A model generated the notes under the pieces. It did no database searches, was not told the DNA's origin, and saw only the letters and a program-made list of their open reading frames with translations. DNA of 64,000 bases from CAVRUD01 sp963849635 (GTDB taxonomy: Bacteria > Chloroflexota > Chloroflexia > Thermomicrobiales > UBA6265): NCBI GenBank assembly GCA_963849635.1, contig CAWKIA010000039.1, positions 62,001 to 126,000 on the forward strand. Direction: 5' to 3'. The translations under genes and the position numbers were made by a program. Positions 18,008-25,806 of this stretch are shown one piece after another. The first letter of the stretch is position 1, and every line of letters starts with the position of its first letter.

Positions 18008-18741
18008 AAGGCAGGCGTCGAAGGGATGCCAAGCAGTCCCAGGATTGCCGGCGCGGCGCCGTGAAGAGACTCGATTTCAAGGTCGGGTGTCACGTCAGCG
18101 TCGATCCGCTTGGCATTGAGCCACACGGTCTTCATTCCTGCCAGCTTCGCCGTGCCCGCGTCCCATCGCCAGGAGTCTCCTACGTGCACCGCCCGGCTCG
18201 GTTCGGCATCGAGCTGCTCTAGGGCATGCATGTAGATCTCCGAGCGGGACTTGTAGTAACCGGCGCTGGCTGAGGTAACGACGCTGGTGAATGAGCCAAC
18301 GATACCGAATGCTTCGAGTGACCATTCCAAAAACGGGTGATAGACGGCACTTGAGACAATTCCCAACCGGACTCCAGCCCGCGTCAAGTCATCAATCAGT
18401 TCGAGCGCGCCAGGAACCGGCGCTAGATCATGTAGGGTGGCTCGCATGAGGAGCTCGACGCCCCGGTCGATATCAGCCGATGTTGCCTGGAGGCCCAGGC
18501 GTTCGAGTCCTGTCGCGACGCACGCCTCGGCGGTAAGCTCGTAGCCCGATTCCACCACGGACCGGCGTATTTCGCGGTAGATCGTCGCGGCCAACTCTCG
18601 CGTTCCGAGATCCAGGTCCAGCTGAGTCTCACCTGCATGCCACTCCAGGAACTGGGAGAGCAGGCCCCGAACCTCCAATTCGAACCAGCTATCGCACTGG
18701 GCGAGTGTATTGTGGAAGTCCAGGGTTACCGCGTACGTCAT
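18004..18741 (-). CDS. HAD-family hydrolase
   Basis: This 245-residue protein starts MTYAVTLDFHNTLAQCDSW, which is motif I. It lacks the usual DxD pair, having DFHNT. Motif II is LGIVSSAV, K is in SAGYYKSRSEIY, and motif IV is HVGDSWRWDAGTAKLAGM. The second motif-I aspartate is replaced by His, so a phosphatase-type reaction is uncertain. The longest frame extends 102 codons further upstream without conserved sequence, and the ATG at 18741 is used. It is translationally coupled to trmD (ATGA). Its substrate is unknown. Confidence 0.8.
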   Translation of the reverse strand: MTYAVTLDFHNTLAQCDSWFELEVRGLLSQFLEWHAGETQLDLDLGTRELAATIYREIRRSVVESGYELTAEACVATGLERLGLQATSADIDRGVELLMRATLHDLAPVPGALELIDDLTRAGVRLGIVSSAVYHPFLEWSLEAFGIVGSFTSVVTSASAGYYKSRSEIYMHALEQLDAEPSRAVHVGDSWRWDAGTAKLAGMKTVWLNAKRIDADVTPDLEIESLHGAAPAILGLLGIPSTPAL

Positions 18742-18921
18742 ACTTTCTCCGACTTTGATCGCGGCACACCGTTCGGAACGTACCATCGCACGGAAACTAC
18801 GGAAACTCTTGCGCGACCGGCGGGGAGGATTTGGTCGGTTCGAGTTCCAGGCGGCTGTGCTAGCCTTCAAACTGAGGGAATTCACCGTGCGCCGCGCCGG
18901 GCAAATCGTGCTGGAGTCGAC

Positions 18922-19635
18922 GTGGGTTGGGTGATCAATTGTGCCATCGCCAAGACCAACAAGCACGCTTCTCGCGAAAGCGGCGATACGGCTGAGATCG
19001 TCGAGCGCCCTGGTGGTGGAATCTCGATGATCGCCATCGACGGGCAAGGGAGCGGGCGGGCGGCGAAAACGCTCAGTCTCCTCCTTTCAGCTCGGGCGGT
19101 ATCCTTAATCAAGGACGGCGTGCGCGATGGAGCGGTCGCCCGGGCGGTCCACGACCATCTCTTTGCGTTCCGAAACGGGCAGGTGTCAGCAACACTCGAT
19201 ATTGTCTCAGTGGATCTGCGTTCGCGGACTGCGCTGGTGACGCGTAATTCCTCCACTCCGCTCATCATCGGCCGCGGTGATCAGTTCGACTCCGCCCCGT
19301 GCCAGGCCGATCCCATCGGCACCTTTCCGCTCAATCGCCCCGCAGTCTGGGAGCTTCCACTGGAAGACGGGCTGATTCTGATCGTTGGCACCGACGGCGT
19401 TGCCACCTCTGGACGTCGCGCTGGTGGTTCAGATTTCGACCTCGCCGAGGCGGCGGCACGAGTTCGCATTCCTGCTGGGTCGATGGCGGACCTCGCGGAC
19501 GGCCTCCTCGCCGAATCGATCCAGCGGGATCAGGGACGGCCCGCGGACGACATGACCGTCCTGGTGCTTGGCGTGGCCAGTGACGATCGTGGTGCGCCGA
19601 TCAGACGGATGACCGCAACGATCGGTCAGGCATAA
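18922..19635 (+). CDS. PP2C/SpoIIE-like serine phosphatase
   Basis: This 237-residue protein has a GTG start at 18922 with GGAG five bases upstream. Metal-binding positions of the PP2C/SpoIIE fold are seen in MIAIDGQGSG, ILIVGTDGVAT and ADDMTVLVLGV. No sensor domain or membrane segment is attached, so it resembles the short RsbX-type enzymes that reset partner-switch (anti-anti-sigma) modules. No RsbW/RsbV-like partner is nearby in the window, so the role is inferred from the fold only. It is divergent from the HAD-trmD pair. Confidence 0.75.
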   Translation: MGWVINCAIAKTNKHASRESGDTAEIVERPGGGISMIAIDGQGSGRAAKTLSLLLSARAVSLIKDGVRDGAVARAVHDHLFAFRNGQVSATLDIVSVDLRSRTALVTRNSSTPLIIGRGDQFDSAPCQADPIGTFPLNRPAVWELPLEDGLILIVGTDGVATSGRRAGGSDFDLAEAAARVRIPAGSMADLADGLLAESIQRDQGRPADDMTVLVLGVASDDRGAPIRRMTATIGQA

Positions 19636-19693
19636 GCGGCGATGAGTCGTTGCCGGTATGCCTGGCCGTCCGCCAAGTCAAGGTCTAGTAGTG

Positions 19694-20074
19694 ATGAATG
19701 ATGGTCCACCTGCCTTCGCGAACGATAGAGATGAGCGCCTGATCGTGGTCGTTGGTCCCTGCGCATCGGGGAAGACAACGCTTGTGCGCGGTCTTCAATC
19801 GTGCGGTTACCGGGCAATGGTCAGCGGTCAGGAGCACAGCGAGATCCCGACGCTCTGGCGCCGCACCGCACCGGACGTCACTATCGGCCTCAATGTCGAT
19901 CTGGCAACAATCAGGCACAGGCGTTCTGCGGGCTGGCCGGAGTCGATCTATCGGCGTCAGCAAGCGCGCCTCCGCAACGCCTTCGCGGCGGCGGCCATCG
20001 TGCTCGACACCGCGGTCATGGGACCGGAGCAAACGCTCCAGGCAGCCCTCGATCTTCTGCGCGGTTCGCAGTGA
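19694..20074 (+). CDS. small P-loop NTPase of unknown role
   Basis: This protein of about 126 residues has a clear Walker A motif, VVVGPCASGKTTLVRGL, at about 18-34. The SGQEHSEIPTLWRRTAPDVTIGLNVDL segment may be a switch or base-binding region. The rest resembles a truncated kinase-like fold and has no Walker B of the usual strength. The start is the ATG at 19694 or a GTG just before it. It lies about 60 bases after the phosphatase, on the same strand. I do not recognise a named family. Confidence 0.65.
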   Translation: MNDGPPAFANDRDERLIVVVGPCASGKTTLVRGLQSCGYRAMVSGQEHSEIPTLWRRTAPDVTIGLNVDLATIRHRRSAGWPESIYRRQQARLRNAFAAAAIVLDTAVMGPEQTLQAALDLLRGSQ

Positions 20075-20104
20075 AATCGTGGTTTTCTAGTTCCGAAGGA
20101 CGTC

Positions 20105-20782
20105 TCAATTCGCACTGAACCGGCGGGTTGGCTGTTCAATGACCGAACCGGCCGCGCCGGTTTTCGTCAGAAGTGTGCGCTCCCGATTGAGGGTTTCGGC
20201 CAATGACCGGAGTCGCTCCGAGGTTGAAGGCAATTCGAGCAGCGCCTGGCGTTCCCAGGTGTTGATCGGTAGGCGAGCGGCAATGGCGAAGCTCGTTTCG
20301 GATGGGTCGTCAGGGAAGAGTTCCTCGGGGACACTCGCATCGATCTGGGAAGCGACGGTCCGTACAAAAGTGCTGAAGGCGGCAATAGCCTCCCGGCGCA
20401 GATCGTGGAGCTGGTCTCGCGATGCTCCAGAAGGCGCCTCGGGGAGCCATTCGACATGGCCCGTCAGATATCCGCGGCTCCAATCTCCGGACAGAACTCT
20501 GAAGCGCCGTCGTCCGACGACCGCCAGGTCATAGCACCCGTTTGACCGCGGGTTGAGGTTCAAGATCGACGCGGATGTCCCAATGCTATAGGTTGATGGC
20601 TGGTCTCCGACTTCGCTGCCAACCTTCGTGAGGACGACCCCAAAGATCGGGTCGTGGTCGATCCTGTCCGCCATCATCCGCTTGTAACGATCTTCGAAGA
20701 TGTAGAGCGGGAGCGGAGCGGCAGGGAAGAGCACAGTTCCAAGGGGAAAGAGCGGGAGTTCCTGGGGCGGATTGGCACTCAT
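20105..20782 (-). CDS. LON peptidase substrate-binding (N-terminal) domain protein
   Basis: This 225-residue protein consists of the Lon N-terminal domain without ATPase or protease. It begins with LPLFPLGTVLFPAAPLPLYIFEDRYKRMM in the expected order, followed by FGVVLTK and the GRRRFRVL strand. Stand-alone Lon-N (COG2802) proteins are widespread, and their role is not established. The full-length Lon is encoded separately at 46.2-48.7 kb. The ATG at 20782 is chosen because the longer frame runs through the region upstream of the divergent transporter gene and shows no conserved sequence. Confidence 0.85.
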   Translation of the reverse strand: MSANPPQELPLFPLGTVLFPAAPLPLYIFEDRYKRMMADRIDHDPIFGVVLTKVGSEVGDQPSTYSIGTSASILNLNPRSNGCYDLAVVGRRRFRVLSGDWSRGYLTGHVEWLPEAPSGASRDQLHDLRREAIAAFSTFVRTVASQIDASVPEELFPDDPSETSFAIAARLPINTWERQALLELPSTSERLRSLAETLNRERTLLTKTGAAGSVIEQPTRRFSAN

Positions 20783-20908
20783 CGAGGCAGCTCCGGCGAC
20801 GATCGGCGGGTGGATTTCCGCCTGCCATGGTAGCCAACTCCGACGCCGATTCCCACCAGAAACTGATTGTGTTTGTTTCGAGTCACTGGCGCGACTAGAA
20901 TCCTGCAC

Positions 20909-22573
20909 ATGAAGAGCATCAGCCGGCGTTCCCTTCTTCGCGGTTCTCCAGCTATCGCCGCCGGCGTAGCGGGGCTTTCCCTGCCGCCCGGTCCGGCGAC
21001 GGCCAACATCCAGTCGTGGCCCGGCTGGACCTCGGCGGCAGCGCAGACGTCATCCCCGCGGCCGACGGGCGCCCAGGTCTTGCGCCTGGCCGGTAGCGTC
21101 CAGGGCCCGGAGACCCTCGATCCTGCCCTGACGAAGGATCTTCCTAGCGCATTCCTTATGCGCCAGATCTATCGGGCGTTGATGCGGCTTGGGCCGGATC
21201 TACAGCCGGTGCCTGAGCTTGCCGAGGCTGTCACGGTCAGCGACGACGGCCTTGTTTATACCTTCACCCTTCGCCAGGGCCTGAAGTTCCATGATGGCAG
21301 GGACCTCATCGCGGACGACGTGGTCTACTCGTTGACGAGGGCGTTGTCGCCTGAGACCGCCGGGGGGCAGGCGGCTTTGCTGGGAACCCAGGCGTTCCTA
21401 GGCGACATCGATGGGGCCGCCGAGATGCTCGCCGGGCAGGCGACAACACTGCGCGGGGTCTCCGCTCTGGACGAGTTAACCGTTGAGATCCGCCTGTCCG
21501 AGCCGAGGGCAGCGTTCTTGATGAAAGTCGCCGCCTCGCAGGCGTCCATCGTTGACAGGGAGACCGTCGAAGCGGATCCGGAGTGGTGGCGTCAGCCGAA
21601 CGGCACCGGCCCGTTCAAAGTCGAGAAATGGGACCTGGAGGAGCACATGACGCTCGTCCGCTTCGATGATTTCTTCTCTGGAGCGCCGCTCTTGGAGAAG
21701 ATTGAAGTACGGCTAGGGCCGAACGCCAACAACTCGTTCAACCTCTATCAGGCCGATGAGGTCGATATTGATTCCGTTCCGTATGACAGCGTCAACCGCG
21801 CGCTCGATCCTTCCCACACACTCTCGGACGAGGTTATCGTCACCCCATCGCTGGGAGTCTTCTACGTTGCCTTCCGGCTCGATGCCGAGCCGCTCGACGA
21901 CCCGAATGTCCGACGGGCATTGGTTCAGGCATTTCCGCGGGATCGCGTGGCCGAGTTGACCTTCGGCGGCGCCGTGAACCCGGCCCCAGGGATACTGCCT
22001 AACGGCATGTTGGGACGTGACTGGCCGGTCGACGAGGAACCCTATGATCTGGACGCGGCGCGAGCCTCAATTGCCGCGTCTCGGTATGGTCAGCCGGACG
22101 CGGTTCCGCCGATCGAGATCTTTACCTCATCTGGCAACTTGCCGATCACGTCGCTGCGCGACGTGATCAAGGATGACCTCGGCCTGACGATCAACATCAT
22201 CGAGCCGGATTGGCCGGAGTTCGTCGATGGCCTGGCCCTTGGCCGGTTTCCTTCCTACGCCTGGTACTGGGGCGCGGATTACCCCGATCCCGAGAACATT
22301 CTCTGGACGCTGTTTGGCGAGGACAGCGCCGATAACTACGTCGGTTATCGCAATGACGCGATGAACGACCTGATCGCCGAAGCGCGCCAGGAGTTGGATC
22401 CGGTTCGCCGAGGGGACCTCTATGCCCAGGCCAACCAGTTGCTGATCTCCGACCACGCAGTCATACCGTTCTATTTCGACGTTCTCTACCCGGTGGCCAA
22501 GTCCCGAGTGCGCAACCTCGAAGTGACGCCCCAGGGGATCATCCGGCTCGAAACTGTTTGGATGGAGCACTAG
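20909..22573 (+). CDS. peptide/oligopeptide ABC transporter substrate-binding protein (Tat-type signal)
   Basis: This 554-residue protein starts MKSISRRSLLRGSPAIAAG, a twin-arginine signal with a hydrophobic stretch. The body is family 5 solute-binding (SBP_bac_5/DppA-like): TLDPALTKDLPSAFLMRQIY, YTFTLRQGLKFHDGRDL, NGTGPFKVEKW and the late YWGADYPDPENILWTLFG block. It would capture peptides or similar solutes at the outer membrane face. No permease or ATPase genes of this transporter are next to it, so it may use one encoded elsewhere. The GNAT gene begins four bases later. Confidence 0.9.
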   Translation: MKSISRRSLLRGSPAIAAGVAGLSLPPGPATANIQSWPGWTSAAAQTSSPRPTGAQVLRLAGSVQGPETLDPALTKDLPSAFLMRQIYRALMRLGPDLQPVPELAEAVTVSDDGLVYTFTLRQGLKFHDGRDLIADDVVYSLTRALSPETAGGQAALLGTQAFLGDIDGAAEMLAGQATTLRGVSALDELTVEIRLSEPRAAFLMKVAASQASIVDRETVEADPEWWRQPNGTGPFKVEKWDLEEHMTLVRFDDFFSGAPLLEKIEVRLGPNANNSFNLYQADEVDIDSVPYDSVNRALDPSHTLSDEVIVTPSLGVFYVAFRLDAEPLDDPNVRRALVQAFPRDRVAELTFGGAVNPAPGILPNGMLGRDWPVDEEPYDLDAARASIAASRYGQPDAVPPIEIFTSSGNLPITSLRDVIKDDLGLTINIIEPDWPEFVDGLALGRFPSYAWYWGADYPDPENILWTLFGEDSADNYVGYRNDAMNDLIAEARQELDPVRRGDLYAQANQLLISDHAVIPFYFDVLYPVAKSRVRNLEVTPQGIIRLETVWMEH

Positions 22574-22576
22574 GTC

Positions 22577-23704
22577 GTGGCGATAGGGATCGGCCGCCGC
22601 GAAACCGGTCAAACCGTCGACCACGACATCCGCATTCTCCTCCCGGAGGATATCCCCAGCTTGCGCCTCGGTTGGCAGCATCGCCACGATGCCGAAGACA
22701 TCGAGCGGCTTCTCGGGGTCTATCCCGGCCGGTCCGTCTGGCTGCCCGACACCCGCGAGTTTGTTCTCTTGGGGCCGTGGCGGCATCGTCCGGAGATTGC
22801 CGGCGTGATGGAGGTCGCGGCCGTCCGCAATGCCGAAACGTTGATCGGGCAGGCGGTGCGGCTGGCGGATGAGCGCGGTGCGGAACTCGTCCTGATGACC
22901 GAGATGGATGAGCGCCGTCGGCCTGCCTTCTATGAGCGGATGGGGTTCGTCGAACTCGAAGAAGTGATCACGTATGAGACGGCCCAGGCGGCGCGACTCC
23001 CGACCAACACCTACCCTCTAACCTTTATTCAGGTCGCTGGGCACGACACAAGCCTGCTCGAGGCGGTCCTTCAGTTGGATCACATGGCTTTTCCCTGGCT
23101 CTGGTGGAACGCGTCCGCGGAGCTAGCGGCGTACAGCTTCATGCCAGGGGTCGCCATTTTCGCGGGAATGCTTGACGGCCAGGTCGTTACCTACGCCGGT
23201 GTTACGACCTATCCGGGCTGGGGGCATTTGGATCGCATTGCGGTTCACCCCGAATATCAAGGCAGGGGTTTGGGTCGCACGACGCTAGGGTTTGCCCTCG
23301 GGACATTGACGGTACGCGGTGCGCGTCGGATCGGCCTCAGCACGCAGGGCGATAATGCCCGCTCGCAGCGCATGTACGAGCACGTCGGCTTTAAGCGATC
23401 CCGGTCAAATGACTATCGACTCTATGGCCACTGGCTCCGGGATCCAGAGGCAAGAATTCTAACGCCGTATCAGCTTGGCATCAGCCCGCGGCCGATCGCG
23501 CTCCTCTCGCCCACCATTTCACCAGGAGTTTTAAGCTCACCATGGCAAGCACGTTCGGCCGCATCTTCAAGCTCACCACCTGGGGGGAATCGCACGGCCC
23601 CGCCCTCGGCGTCGTCGTCGAGGGGTGCCCGGCCGGGATCCCACTCGACGTTTCCGACATTCAGTACGAGTTGGATCGCCGCCGGGTGGGCCAATCGGCG
23701 GTGA
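22577..23704 (+). CDS. GNAT family protein, two acetyltransferase domains; C-terminal tail overlaps aroC
   Basis: The gene starts with GTG four bases after the preceding stop. Two GNAT-like domains are seen. The second (about 155-300) has a good acetyl-CoA motif, HLDRIAVHPEYQGRGLGR, and ARSQRMYEHVGFKRSRSNDY. The first is degenerate. After about residue 315 (LLSPTISPGVLSSPW) the reading frame runs 163 bases into aroC, and the last 50 residues are an out-of-frame copy of aroC with no domain. The gene may truly lack an earlier stop, or a base error has removed it. Substrate unknown. Confidence 0.75.
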   Translation: MAIGIGRRETGQTVDHDIRILLPEDIPSLRLGWQHRHDAEDIERLLGVYPGRSVWLPDTREFVLLGPWRHRPEIAGVMEVAAVRNAETLIGQAVRLADERGAELVLMTEMDERRRPAFYERMGFVELEEVITYETAQAARLPTNTYPLTFIQVAGHDTSLLEAVLQLDHMAFPWLWWNASAELAAYSFMPGVAIFAGMLDGQVVTYAGVTTYPGWGHLDRIAVHPEYQGRGLGRTTLGFALGTLTVRGARRIGLSTQGDNARSQRMYEHVGFKRSRSNDYRLYGHWLRDPEARILTPYQLGISPRPIALLSPTISPGVLSSPWQARSAASSSSPPGGNRTAPPSASSSRGARPGSHSTFPTFSTSWIAAGWANRR

Positions 23705-24606
23705 CGACTACTCGAGGAGAAACCGACCGCGCCGAGATGCTTTCAGGCGTGTTCGAAGGGATCACGACCGGTACGCCGATCTCGCTGATCACCTACAACA
23801 AGGACGCCGATTCATCCAAGTACGACAACCTGCGCGATGTCTTTCGGCCCGGCCACGCTGACTACACCTATTGGGCGAAATACGGGCACCGCGACCACCG
23901 GGGCGGCGGCCGGTCTTCTGCCCGCGAGACCTGGGGCCGGGTGGCGGCCGGCGCAATTGCTCGCAAGATCCTCGCGACCGTCGGGGTTGAAATCTACGGT
24001 TTCACCCGCCAGATCGGGAACATCGCCATCGAGACTGTCGACCGCGACGTGATCGAGAAGAACATCGTCCGCGCCGCCGACATGGCCGCCGCGGAGAAAA
24101 TGATCGCCGCCATCGGCGAGGCCAAGGCAAACAATGACAGCCTCGGCGGAATCATCGAAGTGCGAGCGGCGAATGTGCCGGTTGGGCTGGGTGAACCGAC
24201 GATGGACAAACTCGACGCCCTGATCGCCCAGGCGATGCTCAGCATCCCGGCCGTCAAAGGTGTCGAACTTGGCGATGGGTTCGACGTCATCAAGGTGACC
24301 GGATCGCAGAACAACGACAGCTTCTACGTCGAGGACGGCCGGGTGCGTACCAGGACCAATACGGCCGGCGGAACACTGGGCGGGATCTCCTCCGGCGAGG
24401 AGATCGTCGTGCGGATCGTGGTCAAGCCGACGTCGTCGGTTGCGCGCGAGCAGCAGACGGTCGACACGAATTTGAACCCGCGCACCATCCTCGTCGAAGG
24501 AAGGCATGACCCGTCGGTCGCGCCACGGGCCGTCCCTGTGGCCGAGGCAATGCTCGCGATTGTCTTGGCCGATCTCTTCCTGTTGAACCGATCCGCCCGG
24601 ATCTAG
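23542..24606 (+). CDS. aroC: chorismate synthase
   Basis: This 354-residue enzyme makes chorismate from EPSP with reduced FMN, the last common step of aromatic amino-acid synthesis. Signature segments are GESHGPALGVVVEGCPAG, YGHRDHRGGGRSSARETWGR (in order) and the C-terminal RHDPSVAPRAVPVAEAM. Length is normal. The other shikimate genes are not adjacent. The AGGAG at 23523-23527 lies 14 bases before the ATG, which is rather far. The 5' end lies under the tail of the GNAT frame. Confidence 0.97.
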   Translation: MASTFGRIFKLTTWGESHGPALGVVVEGCPAGIPLDVSDIQYELDRRRVGQSAVTTTRGETDRAEMLSGVFEGITTGTPISLITYNKDADSSKYDNLRDVFRPGHADYTYWAKYGHRDHRGGGRSSARETWGRVAAGAIARKILATVGVEIYGFTRQIGNIAIETVDRDVIEKNIVRAADMAAAEKMIAAIGEAKANNDSLGGIIEVRAANVPVGLGEPTMDKLDALIAQAMLSIPAVKGVELGDGFDVIKVTGSQNNDSFYVEDGRVRTRTNTAGGTLGGISSGEEIVVRIVVKPTSSVAREQQTVDTNLNPRTILVEGRHDPSVAPRAVPVAEAMLAIVLADLFLLNRSARI

Positions 24607-25439
24607 CGCAGAACGATGTCGTCCGTCTCGGGGGATGGCGAAATTTCGGCCGTGACGATCAGTCGCTCCGATGCGTCATCGAACGGATCCAACTCGTAAC
24701 TTCCGTAGAACTGGCACTCGATGAAGCCGGCCAGTTCCAGCATAAGTTCGAGTTCCGCACGATGAACATACCTGAGGGTGAATGACGATGCTGTCCGGCG
24801 GATGACACCGTCGGGATCAACGATGTCGTACCAGAGGTGGGTGTCGATCGTTTGGGAAGTCGGGGAAATCTTGCGGGCGCTGAACTTGTCGACCTGACGG
24901 CCGTCGGGCAGTGACCAGTTGCCTTCGTGGACGACACCACGCTCGAATGAGTGCAGCGTATCCGGGGTCGGATTGACCACGTCGATGATGAGTTGGCCGC
25001 GGGGATCGAGCGCGTCGTATGCCGCCTGCAGGCAGGTCCGCTGCGCTTCCAGCGTCGGCAGGTGCATCAATCCGTTCAGGCCAATGATGACCAGTCCATA
25101 GTACGCGGACCGGCCAAGGTCCCGCTGGCCATAGTCGGCCTGGATGAATTCCACCTCTGCCTCGGGAAGGTCGTTCGCCGTCCGAGATTTGGCGACATCG
25201 AGCATCGCGGCCGAGCGATCCAGTCCGGTCACGCGCCAGCCCGCTCTGGCGAGGGGCAGGGTAATTCGCCCGGTGCCGCAGCCGAGGTCGAGAATTGGAT
25301 CTCCGACCACTTCCGCTAAATTCAAGTAGAGGGGGATGTCTTCTCCGAACGCGGCATGTTCCAAATCGTAGAGGTCTGGTAGGGCGGCGTACGGGTCTGG
25401 AGCATGTGCCTTGCGGTGGCGTGGATGGGTGGGTCTCAT
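24603..25439 (-). CDS. class I SAM-dependent methyltransferase
   Basis: This 278-residue protein has SAM motif I PILDLGCGTGRITLPLARAG (about 48-67), an acidic end of strand 2 (GLDRSAAML), and QADYGQRDLG as motif II. The C-terminal beta-rich half (TASSFTLRYVHRAELELML) is typical of the Methyltransf_25 group, with unknown small-molecule substrates. It is convergent with aroC, with a four-base overlap of the ends, and is divergent from the small membrane protein gene. The two share a 120-base promoter region with a dyad. Confidence 0.85.
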   Translation of the reverse strand: MRPTHPRHRKAHAPDPYAALPDLYDLEHAAFGEDIPLYLNLAEVVGDPILDLGCGTGRITLPLARAGWRVTGLDRSAAMLDVAKSRTANDLPEAEVEFIQADYGQRDLGRSAYYGLVIIGLNGLMHLPTLEAQRTCLQAAYDALDPRGQLIIDVVNPTPDTLHSFERGVVHEGNWSLPDGRQVDKFSARKISPTSQTIDTHLWYDIVDPDGVIRRTASSFTLRYVHRAELELMLELAGFIECQFYGSYELDPFDDASERLIVTAEISPSPETDDIVLR

Positions 25440-25462
25440 CTTCTTAGTTTACGCACATCGGC

Positions 25463-25478
25463 GTGACGTTTCCGTCAC
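25463..25478. promoter_or_regulatory. inverted repeat GTGACG-N4-CGTCAC in a divergent promoter region
   Basis: A perfect six-base inverted repeat with a four-base spacer lies 24 bases from the methyltransferase start. It sits at the -35 position relative to the TATACT at 25490-25495 that faces the small membrane protein gene. The placement suits an operator that could control both genes. The binding protein is unknown. Confidence 0.45.
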
Positions 25479-25489
25479 AACTCAGCGCG

Positions 25490-25495
25490 TATACT
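25490..25495 (+). promoter_or_regulatory. -10 element (TATACT) of the small membrane protein gene
   Basis: TATACT lies 64 bases before the ATG at 25559. The -35 position is occupied by the inverted repeat at 25463-25478 and not by a recognisable TTGACA, which suggests activator- or repressor-controlled transcription. Confidence 0.45.
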
Positions 25496-25558
25496 CGGTT
25501 CGAATCAGCGTGCGGTGGTTCGTCGGCCGCGGACCGTTGACCAAGGTGGGATGACACG

Positions 25559-25693
25559 ATGGATCTGATCGCGGGCGTGATCAAAGCCGGTCTGATGGTT
25601 CTCTTCCTTCTTGCTGTCATCGGTGGCATTGCGGCCCTCTTCATGATCGTCTTCGGTATTGCAACCGGCATCGACGACCGGATGCAAAACTAA
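25559..25693 (+). CDS. 44-residue single-pass membrane protein
   Basis: The frame begins MDLIAGVIKAGLMVLFLLAV and ends GIATGIDDRMQN. One long hydrophobic helix spans about residues 9-36, followed by a short charged tail. AAGGTGG at 25543-25549 lies nine bases before the ATG, and a TATACT promoter element lies upstream. Together these make a real gene likely, although it is below most length cut-offs. It precedes the DUF3352 gene by about 110 bases on the same strand, so the two may be cotranscribed. I do not recognise a family. Confidence 0.6.
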   Translation: MDLIAGVIKAGLMVLFLLAVIGGIAALFMIVFGIATGIDDRMQN

Positions 25694-25806
25694 CCTTGCA
25701 AATGGGATGTCCAGAGGTACAGCCATGCGCTTGTGCCTCATCGCTGGCATGCCTCGCGTCCATCGGCACCCATTTGACGGTCCGGGACACAAAGGAGCAA
25801 AGAGTG

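Noticed and set aside
25490..25505. GGTTCGAATC resembling a tRNA T-loop
   Set aside because: No complementary T-stem or acceptor stem nearby, so it is not a tRNA gene.
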